Under the pieces are notes generated by a model that saw only the letters and a program-made list of their open reading frames with translations, was not told the DNA's origin and did not search any database. A stretch of 64,000 bases of DNA from contig NZ_CP093397.1 of NCBI RefSeq assembly GCF_029027585.1, forward strand, positions 1,477,405 through 1,541,404, read 5' to 3'. Positions 53,241 to 63,440 of the stretch are shown in pieces. Position 1 is the first letter of the stretch; each line of letters starts with the position of its first letter. The DNA is from Sulfurimonas sp. (lineage in GTDB: Bacteria; Campylobacterota; Campylobacteria; Campylobacterales; Sulfurimonadaceae). A program made the position numbers and the translations under genes.

Positions 53241-53891
53241 TTAATTTTTCAAACTCATAATTTTTATCTTTTTTGACAAAATTATTCGTTTTTCTTCATC
53301 TCTTGTTTTTTCTTTTTCTTCATTTAACCAAAATAATACACTTTTTTTATAACCATGAAAAGAAGCTGTTTTTATCATTTCTTCTCGGCTTGAAGAGTCT
53401 AGATGCTCTTTTATAAGTGAAGCACAAAGTAATTTTGAATTTACAGAGTTGATATTTGATAGTTCAAGCTGTGCTTTTTTAAACTGACTGTTATTTATAT
53501 ATGAGGCAAAGTTTTTATATTTAGCATCTAGGTTTTTTGGCTTTATGTTTTGCAAAGTTATGAAGTTATAATACGCATCTAGACCCTCATCTTTAACAAC
53601 ATCAGAAATACCTGTATAACTTTTACATCTATCTTTTATGCCAACACTAATATTTAGTGCACACTCTCCTAAGTAAACGCGCGCTAACATTGTTAAGTCG
53701 GCACTTTTTTTTGCATGTTTTATAGAACGGCTTAAATCATTTTTTGCGAGTGCTTCGTTGCTTTCAAGAAAGTTTTTTGTATAAGAATTAAAAGCGTTTG
53801 AGCTTTGATATTGCCACTGATTTGGGGGAGTTTTAAAGGAACAAGCATTAAAAATAAGTAAACTAAGACTAACTAAAAAAATCTTTATCAT
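53241..53891 (-). CDS. Lipoprotein of the Mla-type operon
   Basis: A 216-residue lipoprotein: the signal peptide ends in the lipobox LIFNAC (Cys ~17). The mature part is helical with TPR-like spacing (ALAKNDLSRSIKHAKKSADL, then ARVYLGECAL). It resembles the lipoprotein that closes the Campylobacter Cj1646-Cj1649 block. It overlaps mlaD by 4 nt. Possible role: outer-membrane partner in phospholipid or glycerophospholipid trafficking. Confidence 0.75.
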   Translation of the reverse strand: MIKIFLVSLSLLIFNACSFKTPPNQWQYQSSNAFNSYTKNFLESNEALAKNDLSRSIKHAKKSADLTMLARVYLGECALNISVGIKDRCKSYTGISDVVKDEGLDAYYNFITLQNIKPKNLDAKYKNFASYINNSQFKKAQLELSNINSVNSKLLCASLIKEHLDSSSREEMIKTASFHGYKKSVLFWLNEEKEKTRDEEKRIILSKKIKIMSLKN

Positions 53892-54808
53892 GGTAAAATC
53901 ACCTCTTTTTTACTGTCATCTTGCATAATAGCATCTACCTTATCCATGATTTGATTTGATTTTTGAACACTTATGGATATTTGTTCTTTTAATTCTAGTA
54001 AATCTTTATCATATTTTCCAACTACTTTAACAGTTGAGTCTATGGCATCTAGCTTTTGTTTTATATCTTTCATAATACCGTCAAGTTCTTTAATGGTAGA
54101 TGAAGTTGGTGATACTAAATCTTTATCTAAAGATGAAGTTATTTTATGAATATCTTTCATAATTAAGTCCATACTTTTTAGTGCAGATATGATGTCTTGT
54201 GTTGAGCCTTTATCTCCAGTTAAACTTGTTAAAAGTGAATCACTATCAGATATATTTGCTGTAAATTTTTTAATATTTTGTAGAGTTAGCATAAGGTCAG
54301 AATCCTCTTTTGCTAAATATGTAGTAATAGCATCTATATTGTTTATGATTTTTATGATTTTATCTATAGCGGGTACAAGTTTTGAAATCATATCGTTTAT
54401 ATCATCACTCTCTAACATCAGGAGTTCTGAGTTTGCCTCTAAGAGTTTATTGTCAATAGCAGAATATACTTCTATATGAGGTGAGCCAATTAATGGCTTT
54501 ATAGTCATTAAAACACTACCTTCTGTTAGCCATCTTCTGTTTTTTTGACTAACTGAAAATGTCATATAAACAGTTCCATCATCTTTGAGCGAGATGTTAT
54601 CAATTACTCCAATGCTAAAGCCAGAAAATTTTAGTGGCATCCCAACGCTAAAAAATGTAGCACTATCAGTTGTGAAATGATAGTTATATCTTTTATCGAA
54701 TGTACCTTTAGACTCTAGGACAGTATAAAGAAGTGTGCTGACAGTTATAAAAAGAGTTAATACAAAAAGACCAACACTTAGCTTCATTTTATTATATTGC
54801 ATGAACAT
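53888..54808 (-). CDS. MlaD/MCE-domain substrate-binding protein
   Basis: A 306-residue protein anchored by one N-terminal helix (~8-30), with an MCE domain (~38-115: VGMPLKFSGFSIGVIDNISL, then GSPHIEVYS) and a long coiled C-terminal region (~140-300). MCE rings carry lipids between membranes as part of Mla transporters. It overlaps the degenerate ATPase gene by 25 nt and the lipoprotein gene by 4 nt. Confidence 0.87.
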   Translation of the reverse strand: MFMQYNKMKLSVGLFVLTLFITVSTLLYTVLESKGTFDKRYNYHFTTDSATFFSVGMPLKFSGFSIGVIDNISLKDDGTVYMTFSVSQKNRRWLTEGSVLMTIKPLIGSPHIEVYSAIDNKLLEANSELLMLESDDINDMISKLVPAIDKIIKIINNIDAITTYLAKEDSDLMLTLQNIKKFTANISDSDSLLTSLTGDKGSTQDIISALKSMDLIMKDIHKITSSLDKDLVSPTSSTIKELDGIMKDIKQKLDAIDSTVKVVGKYDKDLLELKEQISISVQKSNQIMDKVDAIMQDDSKKEVILP

Positions 54809-55191
54809 CCTTTATAGTGTGTTTCATTTGAAAAAGTATCTAAGATTAAAATATTTTTTTTAATTTCTAGTTTTTGTATAGATGCTAAAACTGTTTCTAT
54901 ATCTCTTAAATTATCGATTAAATGGAATGGTGTTAGTATTATAACATTCATCTCTTTAGTCATTAATGCACGAATGAAAGATATGTAAAAAATCTCTAAA
55001 GAAGTGCATTGTGTTAGTCTGTTTTTACCAACATTTTGTAAGTCTATTTTACTTAGATAATACAGAGCTTCTTTTTGTGCACTTGAAGTTTTTATAAACT
55101 GATGAACTTCTTTGATAAGAGCAATGTTTTCAAGCATATTTAGGTTAGAAATAAGAGGTGTATTTTTAGAAACAAGCGAATAATCATTCAA
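54784..55191 (-). CDS. Degenerate ABC ATPase (MlaF position)
   Basis: A ~135-residue remnant-like ATPase. It aligns with the second half of MlaF (LVSKNTPLISNLNMLENIAL at the Q-loop region, then ALYYLSKIDLQNVGKNRL), but the signature reads TQCTSLEIFYIS instead of LSGGM, the Walker B region reads VIILTPFHLI without Asp-Glu, and there is no Walker A half. The frame is open ~35 codons upstream into the mlaE 3' end without an ATG; TTG 55191 is a nominal start and ATG 55137 is the first Met. A pseudogenised or non-catalytic subunit is likely. Confidence 0.6.
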   Translation of the reverse strand: MNDYSLVSKNTPLISNLNMLENIALIKEVHQFIKTSSAQKEALYYLSKIDLQNVGKNRLTQCTSLEIFYISFIRALMTKEMNVIILTPFHLIDNLRDIETVLASIQKLEIKKNILILDTFSNETHYKGCSCNIIK

Positions 55192-55235
55192 CTCTTTTAT
55201 ATACTTGCTGATGTCTTGATAGCGTTCAAATAGTT

Positions 55236-56021
55236 TTATATTGATTGAAGAAGTAATGATAACACCTCGATAAAAAATAATGCGATAAATAGCTTAACCA
55301 TACCATTTAAAACAGATATTGGGATTGCTGTATAGCTAGATGCTGTGTTTAAACCGCTATATATTGGAATGAGCATCGTAACAAATCCAAAAGCCATACT
55401 TTTAAGAAGAAGTATAACTAAATCGCTGACTTCTATACTGTGTATAAGCAGTTGTTTATAGGTATGAAAATCCATATTCATGTAAAAAAGAGTAAAAAGA
55501 TAACCACTACTAAGCATAATAATTGCAAATAAAATTGAAAGTGAAGTTACGCTTATCATGCCACTTATTATTCTTGGTAAAAAGAGGTAGTTTATGATGT
55601 CTATTTTATACTCTTCAAGAGTATTTAGTTCTTTATTTACTTTCATAACTGCGATTTCAGTATTTACCGCTGCACCTGAGCGAAGAGAAATCAAAAGGGC
55701 GGTAAAAAAAGGAGCAAATTCATCTATAACAAAAGTGATGATAATAGAGCCAATCTTATCAGTAAGTCCATACTCTGTTGCAAGCGCGATAACAACACCG
55801 ATGATTACTGAACCAAATAATATTGCCATCATTGTAAAAATAGGAATAATTCCAACTGCGGTAAAGTATATTTGTTTTGTTAAAACCATTCTCATGGCAG
55901 GGTTATAGCTACTAGGTTGCACCATGTGAATAAGACAAATAGAGGTAAATTTTAATGCTTCAAATAAGGATTCAAGAGATTTTATCGTTTTATCGCCAAT
56001 ACTTTCTATAAATTTAAACAT
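55236..56021 (-). CDS. MlaE-type ABC permease
   Basis: A 261-residue permease with about five or six membrane helices. The MlaE core is present: FTAVGIIPIFTMMAILFGSV, then the coupling stretch FFTALLISLRSGAAVNTEIA with VNKELNTLEEYKID. First gene of the lipid-transport block (E-F-D-lipoprotein). A GATAAT stands a few bases before ATG 56021, possibly another leaderless start. Confidence 0.87.
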   Translation of the reverse strand: MFKFIESIGDKTIKSLESLFEALKFTSICLIHMVQPSSYNPAMRMVLTKQIYFTAVGIIPIFTMMAILFGSVIIGVVIALATEYGLTDKIGSIIITFVIDEFAPFFTALLISLRSGAAVNTEIAVMKVNKELNTLEEYKIDIINYLFLPRIISGMISVTSLSILFAIIMLSSGYLFTLFYMNMDFHTYKQLLIHSIEVSDLVILLLKSMAFGFVTMLIPIYSGLNTASSYTAIPISVLNGMVKLFIALFFIEVLSLLLQSI

Positions 56022-56082
56022 AATTTATTATCCTATAATTTGCCTTAGTCTTAGTTTTAAGTGATTTCGTTATAATCTTTGA

Positions 56083-57276
56083 ATGCAAAAAATAAATATG
56101 AATTTACTAGATAGAAACAATAATATAGCAATTTTATTAGCAGGTGTTTTAGCCATTGTTGTTGGTGTTGGAGTAGCAAGGTTTGCTTTTACATCTCTTC
56201 TTCCTTCTATGCTTGAAGACTCTTTGACGCTCTCTTATGCTGGTGTTTTAGCATCTGTAAATTTTATGGGTTATTTTAGCGGAGCACTTTTTTCTATAAC
56301 TATTAAAGATATCATAACAAAAGAGAAATTTTTTAGAATTGGTATGATACTTAGCATCTTAACAACTCTTATCTTAGCAACAACTACAAGTGATACTGTC
56401 TGGTTAATCTCTAGAATAGTTGCAGGTTTTGGAGCTGCTATGGTGCTTATAGTTGGTGGTGCTTTGGTTATGGTAAAACTAGATTATGAAGATAAAACTA
56501 AGGCTATGGGGATTTACTTTAGTGGCATTGGTGTGGCTATTGTATTTTGTGAGTTAGTTAGTCAGGGAGTTCTTAAAGAAGGTACATACTCAGATGCTTG
56601 GATGACTTTAACAGTTATGGCTTTTTTTATCTCAATATATTCTATTTATATACTTTCTTTTGATGAATCTTTAAAGCAAGATGCTCCAAAACATAAACTC
56701 TCAAAATCGATTTTTTCTCCTTTTGTAATCCTTCTGATTTTAGCTTATTTTACAGAGGGTGTTGGTTTTGTTGTTCAAGGAACTTTTTTACCAGATATCA
56801 TAAACTCTTTAGAAGGTTTAGATGGTTATGGTAATGTAGGGTGGCTTATAGTTGGTGTTGTTGGTATCCCATCTTCTATTTTATGGATGCGTTTAGCACA
56901 TAAACATGGCAGTGTAAATGTCATTATACTCGCCATGGCTTTACAAATCATAGGCATACTTATCCCAACATTTACTACAAATATGTATATGAATCTGTTT
57001 AGTGGTGCTTTATATGGCGGTACTTTTGTTGGTTTAGTTGCTTTGTTTATGCATCTAGGTGGTAAGTTAGCAGGGAAAAATCCTGTTGTTTTGATGGGTT
57101 CCATGACAGCAGCTTATGGAATTGGACAGATTAGTGCACCACTTTATAGTGTTGCACTCATAGAGAAATTTGGAAACTATAATGCTACTTTATATCTTAC
57201 AGCAGGTATAGTTTTTCTTGGTATATTCTTCTTGCTTATTGCAAAAAGAGTAGAACACTTGCACCTTAAAACTTAG
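56083..57276 (+). CDS. MFS transporter, YbfB/YjiJ-like
   Basis: A 397-residue transporter with twelve predicted helices. The N-terminal [20 protein letters not shown] and GYFSGALF are typical of the YbfB/YjiJ group, and [20 protein letters not shown] lies late in the protein. Substrate unknown. TATAAT (56071-56076) ends 6 nt before the ATG, so the mRNA may be leaderless; an internal ATG at 56098 is an alternative. The end overlaps convergent trpB by 11 nt. Confidence 0.82.
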   Translation: MQKINMNLLDRNNNIAILLAGVLAIVVGVGVARFAFTSLLPSMLEDSLTLSYAGVLASVNFMGYFSGALFSITIKDIITKEKFFRIGMILSILTTLILATTTSDTVWLISRIVAGFGAAMVLIVGGALVMVKLDYEDKTKAMGIYFSGIGVAIVFCELVSQGVLKEGTYSDAWMTLTVMAFFISIYSIYILSFDESLKQDAPKHKLSKSIFSPFVILLILAYFTEGVGFVVQGTFLPDIINSLEGLDGYGNVGWLIVGVVGIPSSILWMRLAHKHGSVNVIILAMALQIIGILIPTFTTNMYMNLFSGALYGGTFVGLVALFMHLGGKLAGKNPVVLMGSMTAAYGIGQISAPLYSVALIEKFGNYNATLYLTAGIVFLGIFFLLIAKRVEHLHLKT

Positions 57277-58483
57277 CGTTTGGAATAGGGTGGTTATCAA
57301 CTACAAAGTCTATATCTTTATCGCCTCTACCACTTAAGTTTACTAAAATAGTTTTATCTTTACCTAAAGTTTTTGCTAACTTCATCGCATAAGCGATAGC
57401 GTGAGCTGTTTCTAAAGCGGGGATAATCCCTTCTAGCTGAGATAGTTTGTAAAAAGCATCTACGGCTTCTTCATCGTTACAAAGACCAACTATTGTTCTA
57501 CCTATCTCTTTTAAGTGAGCGTGTTCAGGACCAACAGATGGATAATCAATACCAGAACCGATAGAATAAACAGGAGCAGGTTCCCCGTCAGCGTCTTTAA
57601 GCATTATGGAGTTAAAGCCATGCATTACGCCTTCTTCTCCATAAGTTAAACTTGCTGCATGATCACCTAATTTATCGCCTCTTCCCATAGGCTCAACACT
57701 ATGAAGTTCAACATCTTTATCATCAATAAAACCAGCAAAAATACCCATAGCATTTGAACCACCACCAACACAAGCTACTACGGCATCTGGTGCTTTACTT
57801 TCATGCTCTAAAAATTGCTCTTTAGATTCATGTCCTACGATAGATTGAAAATCTCTAACCATCAGTGGGAATGGATGCGGACCAACAACAGAACCGATAC
57901 AATATAAAGTATCTTCATAAGTTTCGATATATCTTTCAAAAGCACTATCAACTGCTTCTTTTAGAGTTTTTAGTCCATGAGTAGCTGGTACAATTTTAGC
58001 ACCCAGTATTTTCATACGAACAACATTTGGATGCTCTTTAATAATGTCAACTTCACCCATATGTATTTCACATTCGAGTCCAAAATAAGCCGCTGCAGTA
58101 GCAAGTGCAACACCATGTTGTCCTGCTCCAGTTTCAGCTATAACTTTTTTCTTGCCTAGATGCTTAGCTAAAATCACTTCAGCCATACAATGGTTAAGTT
58201 TGTGAGCACCAGTGTGATTTAAATCTTCTCTTTTTAAGTAAATTTTTGCTCCACCACATAAATCTGTAAGATTCTTTGCAAAAGATATAGGAGTTGGTCG
58301 TCCTTGATAATGTTTTCTAACATATTTGAGTTCTTTTATAAATGCTGGGGATTTTTTTAGTTCTTTGTATGCTTTTTTTATTTCATCAAAAGGAGCTTCT
58401 AGCATCGGTGGTATAAACGATCCTCCAAATTTTCCAAAATATCCATTTGCATCAGGCATTGATTCTAAGTAAGATTGAGCCAT
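57266..58483 (-). CDS. trpB: Tryptophan synthase beta chain
   Basis: A 405-residue PLP enzyme joining indole and serine. The PLP lysine is in [11 protein letters not shown] (~K92), the phosphate loop is [12 protein letters not shown], and [10 protein letters not shown] is conserved. I chose ATG 58483 ([20 protein letters not shown]), which has AAGGAT upstream; the longer frame begins at a TTG inside the next gene. trpA and the other trp genes are not adjacent. Confidence 0.95.
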   Translation of the reverse strand: MAQSYLESMPDANGYFGKFGGSFIPPMLEAPFDEIKKAYKELKKSPAFIKELKYVRKHYQGRPTPISFAKNLTDLCGGAKIYLKREDLNHTGAHKLNHCMAEVILAKHLGKKKVIAETGAGQHGVALATAAAYFGLECEIHMGEVDIIKEHPNVVRMKILGAKIVPATHGLKTLKEAVDSAFERYIETYEDTLYCIGSVVGPHPFPLMVRDFQSIVGHESKEQFLEHESKAPDAVVACVGGGSNAMGIFAGFIDDKDVELHSVEPMGRGDKLGDHAASLTYGEEGVMHGFNSIMLKDADGEPAPVYSIGSGIDYPSVGPEHAHLKEIGRTIVGLCNDEEAVDAFYKLSQLEGIIPALETAHAIAYAMKLAKTLGKDKTILVNLSGRGDKDIDFVVDNHPIPNAKF

Positions 58484-58520
58484 AGTTTTAAATCCTTTTT
58501 TATGTTTGGGATAATTATAG

Positions 58521-58730
58521 TTAATTTGGCTTGACAAGTTTCTTTATCTCTTTGGGAATATGTGCAAAAGCTATATTTTGCATGCCTTTTTTGTTTCCAT
58601 CTGCATCTGTAACCATTACATCAAGAGTCATTGCAGTCGGATAGTATCGAATAACTTTGTATGTTACTTTTTCAAGAGTAAAAGCTATTTTTTTACTTGA
58701 TAACTCTATACTTTTTTTCTTTTTAGCCAT
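58521..58730 (-). CDS. Small basic hypothetical protein
   Basis: A 69-residue Lys-rich protein ([20 protein letters not shown], then [20 protein letters not shown]). Probably a small beta-barrel-like fold; no family recognised. It lies 4 nt after the CvfB-like gene, so is probably co-transcribed with it, and 37 nt before trpB. Confidence 0.65.
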   Translation of the reverse strand: MAKKKKSIELSSKKIAFTLEKVTYKVIRYYPTAMTLDVMVTDADGNKKGMQNIAFAHIPKEIKKLVKPN

Positions 58731-58734
58731 TGTT

Positions 58735-59583
58735 TTAGTCCTTTAAGTAGATGCCAGTGTCTTTAACTTCTATCTGTTTAGCATCTACTAAAGCTGTAAG
58801 AGAGCGTTTAAAATCTTTTTTACTAAGTCCAAATATATCTTTGATTAGCTCGGCATCGCTTTTATAGTTATAAGGCATAATGCCATTGTTCTCTTTTAAC
58901 ATAGTAAGAACTTTATCAGCAGAACTACCACTTTTTTTACTTCCAGCTTTTCTAAGATTTAGATCAATGTTTCCATCTTTTCTTATAGCTTTTACATAAG
59001 CTGTTTTTTTATCGCCAATAGTTATATTCTCAAATATTTCATTGTGATATATAAGACCTTCGTATTTGTCTTGTACAATACACTTAAATCCAAGAGGAGT
59101 TTTAGCAATAATCAAGATGCTGACTTCTTGAGCAATTTTAATGCCTTGTACTTTTTCCTCTAAAAAATCACCAAGCTTTTCTGTTCCTACAAGACGATGT
59201 GTTCTTTCATCATAAATTACTTTTATAAATCTTTTCTCGCCAACTTTAAAAGGTGTTTTTTGAAACATATTTGGTACTAAAAGGTCTTTACTTAACCCCC
59301 AGTCCATAAATGCTCCAAAAGGTGCAGTATCTATAACTTCAAACATTGCCATTTCATCAAGTTTTGCAGTTGGAGTGAGTGTTGTAGCGACAAGTCTATC
59401 TTCTGAGTCTGTATATAAAAACACATCTATAAGTGTTCTTTCTTTCATCTCTGGGGTAAGATATTGTCCTGGTAGAAGTACATCATTTCCATCATATGCC
59501 ATCAAGTATGCACCGGGAGTAGTAAGTCTGTCTATATAAAGGGTGTTGATTTTGCCTAGTTCTAGGTATTCGTTTTGTTTCAT
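58735..59583 (-). CDS. CvfB/YitL-like S1 RNA-binding protein
   Basis: A 282-residue protein with three S1-like modules and a winged helix. Family hallmarks: GAYLMAYDGNDVLLPGQYLT near the start, the second S1 unit APFGAFMDWGLSKDLLVP, and a third with GFKCIVQDKYEGLIYHNEIF. CvfB proteins affect virulence-gene and stress regulation by binding RNA. No enzymatic motif. It is followed by the small basic protein. Confidence 0.85.
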   Translation of the reverse strand: MKQNEYLELGKINTLYIDRLTTPGAYLMAYDGNDVLLPGQYLTPEMKERTLIDVFLYTDSEDRLVATTLTPTAKLDEMAMFEVIDTAPFGAFMDWGLSKDLLVPNMFQKTPFKVGEKRFIKVIYDERTHRLVGTEKLGDFLEEKVQGIKIAQEVSILIIAKTPLGFKCIVQDKYEGLIYHNEIFENITIGDKKTAYVKAIRKDGNIDLNLRKAGSKKSGSSADKVLTMLKENNGIMPYNYKSDAELIKDIFGLSKKDFKRSLTALVDAKQIEVKDTGIYLKD

Positions 59584-59637
59584 AGGTTTTTCCGTATTTT
59601 AAATTTTATACGAAATTATACCTTTATTTATGACTAC

Positions 59638-60891
59638 TTAGGTTAGAGATAGTAAAACCACAAGTAAAACAGGTGGTGTTACGATTAGTCCAAATTTCGA
59701 GTATGACCAAAAAGAAATTTTTACACCTTTTTTGTCTAAAGTATGAAGCCAAAGTAGGGTAGCTAATGAACCAAATGGTGTCATTTTTGGTCCTAGGTTA
59801 CAACCGATAATATTTGCATAAATCATAGCTTCATTACTTATATCAGCAAGTGCTATATCCATAACCATAATGGTTGGCATATTGTTCATAACAGCACTTA
59901 AAATAGCTGCTAAAAAACCTGTTCCTACCACTGCAATAACTTCACTTTGTGAATTTAAAAATAGTAATATTTGGGTTATATAGTCCGTAAGTCCTGCATT
60001 TTTTAGTCCATAAACGACAATGTAGAGTCCTAGTGAAAACCAAACAACTTGCCAAGGTGCTTCTTTTATGATGTGCCTAGCATCTACTGTTTTTGTGTAT
60101 GAGGCGATAAGTAAAAATATAACTCCCCCACCAAGAGCAAAGACAGAAATAGGAATATTGTAAGCATCTCCTATGAAATAACCTCCAAGAAGAAGTGCTA
60201 AGAAAAGCCAACTAAAGTTAAAAAGTCCTTGATGTTTTATGGCCTCATCTGGATGTTTAAGTAGGGTTATATCTACTCTTTGAGGTATATCTTTTCTAAG
60301 AACTAACCATAAAACAAGCATACTTGCTATAACACTTACAAAATATGGAAGAATCATATTTGAGATAAACTCACTAAAACCAATGTTAAAATAGTTTGCT
60401 GTTACAATATTTGTAAGGTTTGAAAATACAAAAGGAAGAGATGCACTATCGCTAATAAATCCACCTGCGAGTAAAAAAGCTAAGATAGTTTTTGTGTTGA
60501 GTTTTAAAATATTCATCTTTGCAAGTAATATGGGAGTAAGTATTAGAGCTGCACCATCATTTGCAAAAAGAGCTGAAACAATCGCTCCAAGTATGATGGA
60601 GTAGAAGAACATTTTATGCCCACTTCCCTTTGATAGTTTCGCCATCTTAAGAGCAGCCCATTCAAAGAAGCCTATCTCATCCAAAACCATAGATAAAATT
60701 ATGATGCCTATAAACGCAAGGGTAGCATCCCAGATAATGTCAAAGACTATCCAAACATCACTAACAGTAACAACGCCAACAACTAGGGCAACAACAGCAC
60801 CTATAACAGCACTTGTCCCAATCTGAAGACCACGAGGTTGAACAATAATAAAAAGAAGTGTTACGAGAAAAATTATGGAAGCCAGAACCAT
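59638..60891 (-). CDS. arsB: Arsenite efflux permease
   Basis: A 417-residue ArsB with about eleven helices. Diagnostic stretches: ALFANDGAALILTPILLA, GGFISDSASLPFVFSNLTNI, and NIIGCNLGPKMTPFGSLATL with LLWLHTL. It expels arsenite or antimonite. It starts 2 nt after the arsC stop. No ArsR or ArsA gene is next to it. Confidence 0.92.
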   Translation of the reverse strand: MVLASIIFLVTLLFIIVQPRGLQIGTSAVIGAVVALVVGVVTVSDVWIVFDIIWDATLAFIGIIILSMVLDEIGFFEWAALKMAKLSKGSGHKMFFYSIILGAIVSALFANDGAALILTPILLAKMNILKLNTKTILAFLLAGGFISDSASLPFVFSNLTNIVTANYFNIGFSEFISNMILPYFVSVIASMLVLWLVLRKDIPQRVDITLLKHPDEAIKHQGLFNFSWLFLALLLGGYFIGDAYNIPISVFALGGGVIFLLIASYTKTVDARHIIKEAPWQVVWFSLGLYIVVYGLKNAGLTDYITQILLFLNSQSEVIAVVGTGFLAAILSAVMNNMPTIMVMDIALADISNEAMIYANIIGCNLGPKMTPFGSLATLLWLHTLDKKGVKISFWSYSKFGLIVTPPVLLVVLLSLT

Positions 60892-60893
60892 TA

Positions 60894-61295
60894 TTAGCTT
60901 AACTCAATTCTAACGATGGGAATAAGTTCCATTTTTATAAGTTTTAGAGTTTCTTCAAAAGCACTCATATCTTTACCATCTGGGTCTTCATAACCTACAT
61001 GAATTACTTTTGTTCCTTTTGGAAAAACAGGGCATGACTCCATAGCATTATCACAAACAGTTACAACTAAATCGAAATAATCATTTATGACTTCACTAAG
61101 ATTTTTCGAGTGATAATCATCACTCCATAAGCCTTCTCTTTGAAGAAGTTTTATTGCATTTGGATTTACTTTACCACTTGCCTTTACTCCAGAGCTTTTA
61201 GCATCCACACCATTTAAGTGCTTGTTTAAAACTGCTTCTGCAATAATAGAACGACAACTATTACCTGTACATAATATAAGAACTTTTTTAGACAC
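60894..61295 (-). CDS. arsC: Arsenate reductase, thioredoxin-linked
   Basis: A 133-residue ArsC of the low-molecular-weight phosphatase fold. P-loop CTGNSCRS (C9), then C81 and C88 in VTVCDNAMESCPVF: the catalytic triad of cysteines used by the thioredoxin-coupled class. The start is GTG 61295 with AAGG 10 nt upstream. It forms a two-gene operon with arsB, so arsenate is reduced and exported. Confidence 0.93.
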   Translation of the reverse strand: MSKKVLILCTGNSCRSIIAEAVLNKHLNGVDAKSSGVKASGKVNPNAIKLLQREGLWSDDYHSKNLSEVINDYFDLVVTVCDNAMESCPVFPKGTKVIHVGYEDPDGKDMSAFEETLKLIKMELIPIVRIELS

Positions 61296-61388
61296 ACTGA
61301 ACCTTGATTTAAATATATTGATTTTACAATTTGAAATTATACAAAAAGTACATTACGATTTCATTACAAATCTGATATAATGATGATT

Positions 61389-62129
61389 ATGGACAGAAGA
61401 TTTTTTTTAACAACTATGGCATTAACGCCAATTTTTGCAAATGATTTTACTAAAAACTCTAAAGATATATATTTATTATATAGTGAGTATCAAACTCTGA
61501 ATAATTTAAATGCTAGACTAAAAAGATTGCGAAGGTTTGTAGGTTTTGCAAATTTTAACTTAATTTCTTACTCAGAAGCTTTATATTATGGACGAAACTA
61601 CTCAGCGGTAGGCTCTTTTACAAATGAAGAATTATCTCTAATCGATAAATTATTCTTTGAGAGTACACAACAATATGGCTTTTTTGGCGAAAAAACATGT
61701 TTTAATATAGAAAATAAAATTTCTAAAAAAATTGTTGTGAAAATTCCAAGAACAGGTCACTATCTTTTTAAAGGTAAGGCACTAGAAGATTATACAAAAT
61801 TGAGAAAAGATGTTGGAAACACTTTGGTTTTAACATCAGGTGTGAGAAATGTTTTTAAACAACTGAGTCTTTACTGCAATAAGTTGTATAGAAATGGTGG
61901 AAATATAACAAGAGCTACTTTAGATATAGCACCTCCTGCTTACTCTTACCACACGATTAGTGATTTTGATGTTGGAAGAAAAGGTTGGGGATATAAAAAT
62001 TTTACTGCTGATTTTGCTTTAACTTTTGAGTTTGAAAAGATGAAAAAGCTTGATTATATAAGTATGCGATATAACAAAAATAATAGTGATGGAGTGCGGT
62101 TTGAACCGTGGCATGTTGAAGTTATTTAG
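61389..62129 (+). CDS. M15 (VanY-like) D,D-carboxypeptidase, exported
   Basis: A ~246-residue protein with an N-terminal DRRFFLTTMALTPIFAN resembling a Tat-type signal. The zinc site of the M15 peptidases is visible: SYHTISDFDVG (His and Asp ligands) and EPWHVEV (His). It should trim peptidoglycan stem peptides in the periplasm. ATG 61389 is preferred over 61380 because the TATAAT at 61376-61381 covers the earlier one; only 7 nt separate it from the ATG (leaderless). The end overlaps the next gene by 17 nt. Confidence 0.82.
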   Translation: MDRRFFLTTMALTPIFANDFTKNSKDIYLLYSEYQTLNNLNARLKRLRRFVGFANFNLISYSEALYYGRNYSAVGSFTNEELSLIDKLFFESTQQYGFFGEKTCFNIENKISKKIVVKIPRTGHYLFKGKALEDYTKLRKDVGNTLVLTSGVRNVFKQLSLYCNKLYRNGGNITRATLDIAPPAYSYHTISDFDVGRKGWGYKNFTADFALTFEFEKMKKLDYISMRYNKNNSDGVRFEPWHVEVI

Positions 62130-63411
62130 TTTACTTTTTTTACTTTTAATGCCATTGTTGTTAAATGCTCAAAATAATTTTAATTTTAACCTTATAAAAA
62201 AAGGTAAGCAAGACAACAATACTCTTTTAGTAATTGGCGGTATTCAAGGAGATGAACCAGGTGGTTTTATCTCAGCATCTCTGCTTTCAACTCACTATGA
62301 AATAACAAAAGGTTCTGTGTGGATTGTTCCAAATTTGAATTTTTATAGTATCATCAAAAGAAGTAGAGGTCCATATGGAGATATGAATAGAAAGTTCGCA
62401 CATCTTTCAAAAAATGACCCCGAATATGAAACAGTAGAGAGAATTAAAAGCTACATAAAAGATGAAAATGTAAAGCTTATTGTGAATCTTCATGATGGTA
62501 GTGGTTATTATAGAAAAACTTATGTTGATAACTTACATTCTCCTTCTCGCTGGGGACAATGCTCTATCATAGACCAGTCATCAATAGATGTTCCTGTCTA
62601 TGGAAACCTTGAAAAAATTTCTTTACAAGTAGTAGAACATGTAAACAAAAATCTTATAAAAGCAGAAGATTTTTATAGTTTGCATAACACAAGAACAAAA
62701 GAAGGCGATAAAGAGATGGAAAAAACCCTTACTTATTTCGCCATAAATCAAGGAAAAGCAGCTTTTGGTAATGAAGCTAGTAAAAATTTACCAACTAATA
62801 AAAGAGTTTACTATCATCTTCTTGCCTTAGAAAAGTACATGGATATTATGGGTATTGAGTATAAAAGAAAGTTTGTTTTAAATCCTAAAGGTGTTTATGC
62901 TGCTATAAATAATGATATTTATATATCTTTATATGATGAAAAAATTAGATTGCCACTTTCACAGATTAGAAATATATTAAAATATTTTCCTATAAAAAAA
63001 GATGGAGAGTTGAATTTTAAAGCTAGTAATCCACTTCTTACTATTATCAAAAAAGACAATAGTTATACAATCCAATATGGAAATAGACGACTTACAAGGC
63101 TAAAAGCCGATTATCAAGTATATGAAGATAATAATCAAAGTGTTGAGTTGAAAATAGATGGTATTTTAACAAAAGTAAAATTTGGAACCCTTATTGAGGT
63201 GAAGGAAAACTTTTTAGTAAAAGAAAACAAAAAATATCGTGTCAATGTTATTGGTTTTACAACTAGAAGTAGAAAAGAAACAGAGATAAAAATAAAAAAT
63301 TCTAACATACCTAAGCGCTTTTCAATCGATAAAAGAGGAAGTATTTATAGAATAGAATACTACGCTAAAGAGAAGTTCGCTGGTATGATTTTGGTTAAGT
63401 TTATTATTTGA
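62113..63411 (+). CDS. Csd4/Pgp1-type peptidoglycan carboxypeptidase
   Basis: A ~432-residue exported M14-like metallopeptidase that trims muropeptide tripeptides and sets helical cell shape in Helicobacter and Campylobacter. Signal peptide 1-~20 (LFSLLFLLLMPLLLNAQ). Zinc site: GGIQGDEPGG (Gln and Glu, with Gln replacing the usual His, a Csd4 hallmark) and a later His in IVNLHDGSGYY. The C-terminal ~180 residues are beta-rich and of unknown role. Start ATG 62113 is chosen for its clean signal peptide. Co-transcribed with the M15 gene. Confidence 0.87.
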   Translation: MLKLFSLLFLLLMPLLLNAQNNFNFNLIKKGKQDNNTLLVIGGIQGDEPGGFISASLLSTHYEITKGSVWIVPNLNFYSIIKRSRGPYGDMNRKFAHLSKNDPEYETVERIKSYIKDENVKLIVNLHDGSGYYRKTYVDNLHSPSRWGQCSIIDQSSIDVPVYGNLEKISLQVVEHVNKNLIKAEDFYSLHNTRTKEGDKEMEKTLTYFAINQGKAAFGNEASKNLPTNKRVYYHLLALEKYMDIMGIEYKRKFVLNPKGVYAAINNDIYISLYDEKIRLPLSQIRNILKYFPIKKDGELNFKASNPLLTIIKKDNSYTIQYGNRRLTRLKADYQVYEDNNQSVELKIDGILTKVKFGTLIEVKENFLVKENKKYRVNVIGFTTRSRKETEIKIKNSNIPKRFSIDKRGSIYRIEYYAKEKFAGMILVKFII

Positions 63412-63440
63412 TTTTGTATAGCTTTTAGTAACTCAAAGAA

